Source: Trametes villosa (taxonomy: Eukaryota > Basidiomycota > Agaricomycetes > Polyporales > Polyporaceae). Taken from it: a DNA stretch of 64,000 bases. The notes beneath the pieces were generated by a model. It saw only the letters and a list, made by a program, of their open reading frames with translations. It was not told where the DNA came from and did not search any database. Location: positions 9,014,001 to 9,078,000 of the forward strand of contig PUDQ02000001.1 of assembly GCA_002964805.2 (NCBI GenBank), written 5' to 3'. Of this stretch, positions 56,103 through 64,000 are shown one piece after another; position 1 is the stretch's first letter; each line of letters begins with the position of its first letter. The position numbers were made by a program, and so were the translations under genes.

Positions 56103-58106
56103 CTACGCCCAGACCCCGGCGTTCACCCGCGCGCCCCACTTCCGAACGATAAACCCGAGGCTGACCGGGCCGACGAGCGTACACACGAGAATCGCCCAGA
56201 TACAGAGCAGAAACGGCTCCGTGCTGAGCAGCCCGGGCGCGCCGCCCGACGCGCCGTCTCCGCGCGCGAGCTGCGCGATGAGCAGCCCGATCTCGCCGCG
56301 CGCGACCATCGCGACGCCCATGAAGGCCGCGGCGGGCGTCGATGCGAGGAACTTGGGGTAGGGCGGGGAGGGCTGGGGGGTGTCGGCGGGAGAGGTCGAG
56401 ATGTGCGTGTCGTCCTTCTCGTTGCTAAGCGTGTCGCCGCCGCTCGGGGACAACGGTTCGGAACGGGGAGTGACAGGCCGACGATGCCTGAGCTTCGCAC
56501 GGAGTGAAGCCACGAGAGATCGGAACAAAGTGGCGATAGAGCTTTGCATCCTCTGCGCGTGCAAGGGAGTGTAGTGGAGTAGCGGCCCGTGCAGCAAGAT
56601 GGGCAGACCGACTGCGAGCTTGGCAAGACACATGAGGATCGAGTACAGGATGCCGCGCCATATGATCTTCGGTTTCCAGAGGTCCAAGAACGGCTTGACG
56701 GCGTATCAGTTGTGTGAACGAAGCGAGTAGAATATTGACTCACAATAGCGAACCCAATGCTGGCAAAGAAGAGCGGCAGCAAGACGTGCTCTTGCACTGG
56801 GCCTACAACGCGGGAAAACGTTGCTTCGAACGACAAGCCCTCGGCGCGTTGGTTGCCATAACGCTCGTCACGAATGGACACCTCATCGAGACCCAAGGGG
56901 ACGTTTGGACAGGATGGAGGCTGTGATATATACGTGAGCACTAGGCCCGCTATGTACGCTCCGTACAGGATGCTTGTGCCTGTATCTAAACATGACCATA
57001 TGAATCAGCTCGGAGTCCGGTATGCACGAGATAATTTCCGCCATACAGTACGAGATTGCAGCCATAGCGCTGACGGCACCGACCATCAGGAAAAGCTTGA
57101 CGGCGTCGGCATGTTTCTCTGTGCCCCATCCGCTACCTATATTGGCGAACTGATGCGTGCCCCAGGGCTTATCCACACGAGCTGGCGCACACCATAACTC
57201 GCCAAGCCCGTGGTACCAGAAGAGAGGCCTCAGTAGGAAGCGAGTCACTGGAGGAGCTATTGCGGCGATGAGCAAGGATGATAGGAGCGGACGGATGATC
57301 GTCCACGCTAGGCCGGTGCTGCTCGACTGTGAGGTTTCGGACTGAACCGTAGCTAGGGCGGGTATGACGGCAGCGATGACCAGGCCCACGACGTCGTCGA
57401 TGATTGCTGCACTTATCAGCACCGTGCCGATGCGAGACTGCTGGAGGGTGTTGGTAGGCGCCTCGGTCGAGAGCGTACCCGACGTAGTTACGCGACGGGC
57501 GGGAGAAGGAGAGCGCGTTGACGGTAGAGAGCGATCTCCAGGGCCTGGGGAATTGGATTGAAGGCTATCCGCGTCCTGTTTGCTTTCGGGCGCGCCTTGA
57601 GTAACACTATTCAGCGCAGCTAGGGTAGTGCCCAGACTTGTCGACGAGAGGGCCGCGCCCGCAGCAAAAGCCTCGAGTGGGAGGTAACCGAAGCCAGCAT
57701 TCAAGAGGGCGAAGGAGAACGCGATAGGGACACCGATCCCGACGAGGGCGCAGACGGTGGAGAGGGGGAGGTTTGAGAGTAACATGGGTAAGTTGGAGGA
57801 AAGTCCGCCTGAAAAGTGGACCGTTCGGATACTGTCCATCGATACCCGTAAAAGGGGGTGCTCACCTTCGAAGACTACGAGGATAAGACCAATGTAGCCC
57901 AGCACGGTAAACGTCTCCTCCCACTGGGTGGGTAGTAGAGCAGCCAGCGGCGAGCCATAGACAATGCCAAGCGCAATCTCAGCAACAACGCCTCCATGGA
58001 GAAGAAAGTCTGCGGCGACTCTTGCAACGTTGAGGAGGTACAGGAAGGAAGAGACGACTAGGAGCCGGATGAGCGATGGCTCTTCGTAAGGCAGGGCGGT
58101 TGGCAT
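56103..58106 (-). CDS. cation/proton antiporter, sodium/hydrogen exchanger family (copy B)
   Basis: Exons 58106-57866, 57808-57047, 56985-56744 and 56693-56103 give 611 residues. All three intron positions equal those of copy A (44,664-46,693). Shared motifs: FLHGGVVAEI-like HGGVVAEIALGIVYGSPLAA, SSTSLGTTLAALNSV, GTVLISAAIIDDVVGLV, and AMVARGEIGLLIAQLARGD. The protein has about twelve hydrophobic spans and exchanges monovalent cations for protons. The loops between bundles differ most from copy A. Intron 1 is 57 bp, stop-free and in frame. Intron 3 ends in AAG. Same orientation as copy A, 9.4 kb away, which indicates a duplication later separated by the Crypton-like unit and the nuclease gene. 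Confidence 0.87.
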
Positions 58107-58811
58107 CTTCTAGTTAGCCTATGCGAGGTATCGAAAATTTGCGAGAACGTTTGTGGACTGCAACAGACGGCATAGGAAGACGACAAGTGGTGGTGTGCAG
58201 ACTTCGCAGGCGACTAGGCGCGTTCTAGTTGAGAGCGAGATGAGTGTTAGTCGAAAGAGACAGCGTTGTGCCGTTCGTTCCGGAACTCCCACAGGGCAAG
58301 GTTAGGGTTTGAGGTAAACTCCATCCGGCAGACGCCGACAGCCTCGTTGAACCTGCACCGCTGTCGCTGACATCGAGGAGGACTTGGCCTGGTGTCCTCC
58401 CTCGCTCACCTATGGCATACGGCGAAATACGTCCACCCCGCGAAGCGAAAGCTAAGGGAATTAAGGTATGTATAACTAGCGTTCTATAGGAAAGCCTTCT
58501 AACTCGTGTTACAGGTGTTTAGTTGCAGCATGCGCGCGATTCCGCGAGTCTCTACCCAAGTTGTTCAAGCTGCCGCAATAACATGTCTTTTTCCATATCA
58601 CGAATATCCAGCCATTCTTTACTGTGTGAAAAATGGGTACAAGTACTGACAAGAACAGGACACCCGGCTGGTCGACCTCGCGGAAACATGCTCAGGCTCG
58701 ATCCTAACTTCCAGCCCTATATCTTCCTGGAACCGTCCGATGTCACCCTCCACCTACTTTCCTACCTCCCCCCACCGCATAGCCTTCCCTCCCGCATATC
58801 TTCATATCGCT
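58107..58811. other. intergenic region
   Basis: No gene is supported; an AT-richer patch lies around 58,500-58,660. The upstream region of the next gene is C-rich. Confidence 0.35.
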
Positions 58812-59567
58812 ATGCCTTCCCGCCACGCCCCCCAGCTTGTCCACGACGGCCTCCACTACAACCTCCACCTCTCCTACGACTCCGCCACGCGCGAGACCAC
58901 GCGCACCTGGGTCTGGGAGAACGAGAAGGTGTGGGTTGCCGACTGGCACGTCCACGTTCCCAAGGCAAAGTCCACCGGAGAGAAGGTGCGTCCGCTTCCT
59001 CCTCCTCCCCGTCCCTCATGCTCACCGTCCCAGTTCCCCATGGTTCCTCCTCCTCGGACACCCGCCTCCGCCGAGCCCTTCCACCCCGAGCACGGCGGCC
59101 ACCTCCTCACCCGCGTCGACGCGCCCACCTGGACGCCCGAGATCGGCGCCCGCTACTGCCACCAGTTGCACGCAACTGTCCCGGAGCACCTTGCCTACAA
59201 GGTCGGGAAGCTCGCCCCCGCCCGGAAGCCGCTCCACGAGCGCGTCCTCACCCGCGAGTTCTGGCACGGCGCGGCCGCCGACGCCGAGCCCAACTCCGCC
59301 GGGGTCGACATTAAGATCGTCCCCGCGGAGGACGGCACGACGGTGCTGGCCGAGGGCCTCACGCACCACCAGGCGCCGCTCATCCCGCTCGGGCAGGCGC
59401 AGAAGGACATGGGCATCAAGTACCGCGCGCTCACCGCGAAGCGGGCCGACCTTGTTGACCGTGCGGCGGCGCAGGGGGTCCCTGCGATCAAGTACCGGAC
59501 GGCGTTGCCTACGGACACTAGGCGGTTCGGCGTCGTCCTCCCGGCGACTGCCCGCATCGTCCTATAG
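58812..59567 (+). CDS. uncharacterised protein
   Basis: An open frame from ATG 58,812 (an upstream in-frame ATG exists at 58,740) gives about 250 residues. A 48-bp GT-AG stretch (58,986-59,033, in frame and stop-free) may be an intron; without it the protein is ~235 residues. The text is compositionally normal and Trp/His-rich: LHYNLHLSYDSATRETTRTW, VWENEKVWVADWHVH, then GHLLTRVDAPTWTPEIGARY, CHQLHATVPEHLAYKVGKL, and the end RRFGVVLPATARIVL. No signal peptide or membrane span. No family is recognised. Confidence 0.5.
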   Translation: MPSRHAPQLVHDGLHYNLHLSYDSATRETTRTWVWENEKVWVADWHVHVPKAKSTGEKVRPLPPPPRPSCSPSQFPMVPPPRTPASAEPFHPEHGGHLLTRVDAPTWTPEIGARYCHQLHATVPEHLAYKVGKLAPARKPLHERVLTREFWHGAAADAEPNSAGVDIKIVPAEDGTTVLAEGLTHHQAPLIPLGQAQKDMGIKYRALTAKRADLVDRAAAQGVPAIKYRTALPTDTRRFGVVLPATARIVL

Positions 59568-59929
59568 ATGTCCGGCGCGTTTCCCGCGAACGAGAGCAGA
59601 CCAGGCCACCAGCCCCTACGGCGCGCTAGGCACGACGCGCACTGCGTCGCGCTGCGCCGTAGGCAGCCGGGGAGGATGGGCCGCTCGAGCAAGTTGCTGT
59701 GCAGGGCGTCGGGAAGCCTGAGGCAGGAGGGCTAGCTCCTGCTGACGGTCGAACGATGCCCACTGGGGATGAGGGAAACCAGGGGAGAGTGCTAGCCTCT
59801 TCGCTCACGGTGGACCAATATTTCCCGGGAACGGTATCTTGCGAGGCCTGAGGGCGCTGTATACTCTGCTTCGGCGGAGTGGCGTCTTGTCGCAGTCTTT
59901 GCGACTCCCCCTTTCAACCTTCACTTGAA

Positions 59930-60100
59930 GGCAGCTTCGGCTCGCCACCTAAAAGGCAGCTTCGGCTCGCCACCTGCTCGGCGGTTACGGTTTCGTTGCT
60001 TCGTTGCGCTGTTTCGCTTTGTTGCTTCGTTGTTCGGACTTGGGCTCGGACTTGGACATGGACCTGGACTCGGACTCGGACTTGGACTCGCTTTCGTCTT
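59930..60100 (+). repeat. 21-bp duplication and GGACTY-type short repeats
   Basis: GGCAGCTTCGGCTCGCCACC is repeated at 59,930 and 59,955. From 60,036 to 60,096, hexamer-like GGACTT/GGACTC units are reiterated. Confidence 0.6.
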
Positions 60101-60340
60101 CGCTTTCGTCTCGCTCTTCATAAAACTCCATAAAACCCTTACAAAACTTTATAACACTAAAGCACAAAAACATACGCATACCTACTATACCTCATACATG
60201 GCTCGGGCTTCGGACACTTGCACCTCCTTTGTACACTTACCCCCACAGCCGCCTTCGACGAGCTGCGCGCGCGACCCTCAAGACCCCCCTGGACCCGGAG
60301 ATGGAGCTGGAGCCGCTGGCATTCGATCCGCCGGACTGCT

Positions 60341-60800
60341 GAAGGGTGTCATGGCCCGGAAGCAGCGAGGCGGTAACCTACACGGTGTGTCGTCCTCCTC
60401 CTCTCTTTCTTCCTCCCAGCTTGCTGGCTTTCTTCTTCCTCAGTTGCCTCGTGACGGCCGGTCTCGCTGCAGCACGGGGGGAGTCATGGCCCCTCGCAGT
60501 GAGGCAGGTCCCCGGGCTTCTCTTTTCTTTCTCCTCGTCTCCTCTATGCTTCCCATACGCAACGCTGCTCTACCTTTGCCCCACAGCTTTCCTCCCCTCT
60601 AGCTAGCTGCCCCGACGGACGACCCCCGCTCAGCGAAGGTCTGTCTTGCCGCCGCACCACGGGGAGTCATGGCCCTGGAAGTGTAGCGGTAAGGCGGGCC
60701 TTAGCTCCCTCGTACGTCCTCTCCTTTCTTTCATTGCGCTGCTCTCTTCTCACCCACGGCTTCCTCTCCCGCCTAGGACCTCGACGGACGACCCCCGGCC
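60341..60800 (+). repeat. three-copy degenerate tandem repeat (134-184 bp)
   Basis: Copies share GGGAGTCATGGCCC (starts near 60,345, 60,479 and 60,663), a GAGGCGGTAA-like word, a CT-rich stretch and a CGACGGACGACCCCCG box. No splice-joined gene was found, although parts are open. Confidence 0.55.
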
Positions 60801-61545
60801 TTCAGGACCTGGACCGCCACGACGTCGAGAGACACGGACTTGATCCCCGCACTCGGCGTCCCGGCGAAGCCCTGCCGCGCGCTGCCACAGGCGTGTCGTG
60901 TAGGCCAGCACGCGTATCCTCGTGATCGCTGCTGCGTCCATAATCTTTTCCACACCCTCCTCTGGAGGCGTCCCTTCGTGGGACTGGTCTCGGTTTCTCG
61001 TTCGCTCGGCGGACGGCACTTCGAGCCTCGAGGTGCGTCTGTCCAGCCCGATTCCATGATCCAACTACGCGTACTCACACGTCTAAACGATCCTCTACAG
61101 AGGGCTCGTACCGGCGGCGACTACGACTACCTGGCCCGGTGGTCCCTGCGCTCCCGCACGTCGTCTATCCCCATGTACATCGCCACCCAGAATGCATGAT
61201 GAGACCGCTGGAATTTGCGCATCGCCTCCTTTCATGCGGACATGGTGCAGCATGTTCACATGCGCGCGAGCGCGCTCGTTCTCGTTACTCGGTGGCGCGC
61301 AGCCCCGGGCGGGTACGTATGCACATCACCGGCGGTGTTGAATCATGCCCAGCCACATTGCGGTAGGATGTGCGCGTCGCGCGCGGCGCCAATGTCCGAG
61401 ATCGAGCTAGGACCGCCGCGGCGCTGAGACAGCCTGCGACCGCCATCGCTTCGACAAGTAGTTGCGACACGCCACACGGCGAACGTACACAGTATGAGAG
61501 CGCCCTGGTCCCTATCGTACAATACAGACCGCCATTCGAACCGAA
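60801..61545. other. intergenic region 3' of the lipase gene
   Basis: Open frames exist (for example from 60,840) but none shows a family signature or exon chain. Confidence 0.35.
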
Positions 61546-63352
61546 TCACCGCGCATACACAGCGAGGCAGATGCACTCTTCGCCAGTTGTCGAGTTCGAA
61601 GGAGAACCTAGCATGCACCGAGCGGAGCCGTCCGATGCTGGGTGCTCTTCGGGGAATGGTCCCTCAAGAGTGCGGCGTCTTCTGCCAACTGGCGTAGTAC
61701 CTGCGAACATCTATGGCCAGGTCGAGCCAGCGTCAGAGCGATGTCGCCTGAGAGCAGTACCGTCCCCGGCCACGATACTTACCATGATCTTTCGAGTTGT
61801 TCACAAACTGCCCCAAGGACGGCGGTGGCGCCGGCGGCGGCTCGTCCGCCATCTTCTCCCAACCCTCCGGCGTAATCTTCCACGCGCCGCCAACATGCAC
61901 GAACGGGAAATCCTGGGGGTTGATCGGCGTCGGCGGCACCAGCGCCACGGGGTCCTGCGAGTTCACGATGCGAAACGAGTACCTGCCACCGCCCGCTTGT
62001 GTACGTTCCTTGACTTCTTCCCAGAATGGCGCGTAGCAGGAGCGCGGCGCGCCGAAGGTGTACAGGTCTCCGAGGTCGAAACGGGCGATTGCGGGCTCGG
62101 TTTCGCGCCTGCGGAGGAACTCGCCGTATACGAGAGTGCCGAGGGCGCCGCCAAGAGAATGGCCCTGAACACAGTGGTGTCAGCTCAAGGTCCCTGGCGA
62201 TAGGTGCGCAGGGATAGGGCTCACGGCGATATGCAGTTTGGAGTTACTGTTGGAGGCGCGCGAGAGCTGCTCGAGCATCACGTCTGTCGAGCCGTTAGGG
62301 CATTTTCCACGGATGACACGCCGAACGCATTCGGTACGTACCGAAGGGAACTTGCACTTTCCCTGGAAGGGTGAAGTCGCCGAAGAGGTTGTAGTAGATG
62401 CCTCGGTGCATCTGAGAGCCCCACGCAATATCCTGGCGGATGGGAGTGATCGGGAGGAAGTTTATACTCGTGAATAGGTCCTTTAGAGAGGTAGCTCCCT
62501 GTCGGACTGTGTGAGTACCAACGACAAAAGATGGCGGCCAGCTCAACGGACCTTGAAGGTAACACCAGCGAAGGGCTTGTTCGCGTCGCTGCTTATGAAG
62601 AGACCGGCGTATGCGCCGCTCGAGAGACAGAGGCCATCGGGAGTCCGATCTGCAAAGTCTAGCCGTCGCACGAGCAGTCAGCTCTGAGGCAAGGGCATCC
62701 TTGGCGAACACTTGAACTCACCGCACAGCTGAATGAAGGTACAATTCAGTGCCTTCGCCTTCGTGTCCAAGCATGGGGACGCATTAGCCCGGATTTTGAG
62801 GTTAGTTACAAGTGTGTACGCACGACCTGGTGTATCAACTCTTCGGAGGCCTCAAGATGGGCTGCAGCACTGTCGTAGTCGCCAGCGAGCGCGGCCAAAT
62901 GCGCTTTGACGACCTCGTCCTCCTTACTGTACATGGCAATATCAGACAGACAGTCAGTCGTGGAAAACATTGAGAACAGTTGCGCTCACTAACCGAAGAG
63001 ACATAGAAGCACTTTCCGCGAACGTGAATAGAACTGTATCCCAGTTGGGGATACTCGGCGAGGTGCTAGTGCATCCTAACGGCCGCAATACGCAAATATG
63101 AGGTAAAAACCTTTGCGGTGCGCAAGAAGAATCGGACGTACGTGCTACTTTCGCAGCCTCAATTGCTGCGGGGTTATCGTGGATCCAGCTGAGGATTGCG
63201 GTGAGCAGCCCGTCCGGTGCGAGGGGTGGTACATCGTCATCTGCGAGTCCCTCCGGAGAGACATCTTGTGGAGTGCGGATGTTAAGGCCCGCAAGTTGCT
63301 TGATGTGGGCATGCCGTATGTCGGTCTTCGCCTGTAGCAGAGCTGAAGACAT
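61546..63352 (-). CDS. class-3 (fungal type) lipase
   Basis: Nine minus-strand exons: 63352-63138, 63065-62994, 62926-62827, 62758-62722, 62658-62552, 62498-62342, 62283-62225, 62164-61783 and a tentative 61700-61546. They give ~427 residues with matching phases. An N-terminal helical region (DNPAAIEAAKVA, DEVVKAHLAALAGDYDSAAA) precedes the lipase fold: GLFISSDANKPFAGVTFKG, then DIAWGSQMHRGIYYNLFGDF, the nucleophile elbow LHIAGHSLGGALG with its Ser, the acid in FRIVNSQDPVALVPP, and FPFVHVGG. There is no signal peptide, so it acts inside the cell; the substrate is probably an acylglycerol or phospholipid. Junction 1 uses a weak GTCCGA donor and the last exon is uncertain. Confidence 0.8.
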
Positions 63353-64000
63353 AGACTTCGGTGGGCTCAGTGAGCTGCGGTTACGAGCGGGCGAGGCAGT
63401 GCGCGGCAGAACGTCAAGAGCTGAGGCCCCTACCCCATGTTTATAACAAGCTGCCGTGACGCTGGATGACGTATCGTTCCAAGACGAAAGTTACAATTGA
63501 CATCTCTGCGCTTCAGAGGGAGAATGGAGGGACTCTCCTAGGAATAGACCTGCTCTTCAAGTGTGCACGTAGATGTGGTGCCGAGGCTGCAGCGAAGCCT
63601 GTCATAGCCTTGAAGTTGAGAAGGCTTTCTCGTAAGCTCCTGCATTCCATACTTACTAGTGAAGGCGTTTTTCGTGACAGATATGGCGGAGGTTGGATGC
63701 ACTAGAGCGAAAGTGAATGAACACATGGTCATCACGAGCAAATGTGGATGGAGGCGTACCGAATCTAAGTCCACTAACCGACATGGTTTGCGCTCTTCCT
63801 CCGCTTGCATGCCCACGCCAGTCATACATCAGTTGGGCGTTGATCATCAGGGCGCACCGGGCGTGTAGAATCCTGGAAGGAAGTCTCTGGAGTGCGCCCA
63901 CCTGCCCTTCAAGATCCTGATGGTGACGCGAGTCTGGCACGGAATACGTGCATGACTGGAGTAGGTTCTACACGTTTAACTGAATCACCTCTTGGGCTGA
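63353..64000. other. right edge, no supported gene
   Basis: A minus-strand frame around 63,656-63,940 (ALMINAQLMYDWRGHA) looks protein-like and could be the end of a gene lying to the right, but no splice partner is visible. Confidence 0.3.

Noticed and set aside
61300..62200. 277-codon plus-strand frame opposite the lipase
   Set aside because: It is antisense to the lipase exon with GHSLGG. Its text is the GC-driven complement and lacks any motif.

Overview
The window is nuclear DNA of a filamentous basidiomycete, most likely an agaricomycete. The genes are densely split by short GT-AG introns, mostly 46-70 bp. The transposon families are ones typical of mushroom-forming fungi: KDZ, Plavaka, a BED-type hAT, a Crypton-type tyrosine recombinase and a copia-like LTR element. 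The housekeeping genes have fungal architecture (SEC63, RIC8, MED10). There is no tRNA, rRNA or CRISPR signal that I can support.

Bases 1-30,400 are an accessory, transposon-rich half. A KDZ transposase gene runs in from the left edge. Next comes an uncharacterised cysteine-cluster protein on the minus strand. A second gene of what looks like the same family follows, but it is split in two by a ~6.4-kb hAT element (about 6037-12417). That hAT transposase is itself broken by a 2.19-kb element with two 627-bp inverted arms. A second long-armed element (about 13,662-16,254), a decayed pogo-like transposase and a small copia-like LTR element with only a gag gene come next. A Plavaka transposase of ten exons (19,686-24,033, minus) is transcribed divergently from a DUF6698-type gene (24,335-26,162, plus), and the pair reads as one two-gene transposon unit. 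A MITE, a foldback repeat and a dispersed AT-rich repeat fill 27-29 kb.

Bases 30,400-46,700 are a compact block of conserved genes. It holds an unknown Ser/Pro-rich protein, a coilin-like protein divergent from SEC63 (ER translocation), MED10 (Mediator), RIC8 (G-alpha exchange factor and chaperone), a histidine-phosphatase-fold enzyme and a cation/proton antiporter.

Bases 46,700-64,000 mix genes and elements. A Crypton-like unit has two divergent genes: a tyrosine recombinase (plus) and a SAP-domain protein (minus, with one nonsense codon). It is followed by an XPG/GEN1-type nuclease whose last ~400 residues are encoded by a 21-bp minisatellite. Then come a second copy of the cation/proton antiporter, an unknown protein, tandem repeats and a class-3 lipase. 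The antiporter paralogues share intron positions and flank the Crypton unit and the nuclease.

Exon boundaries were placed by hand from splice consensus and frame continuity. They are consistent with the reading frame but have not been tested against transcripts.
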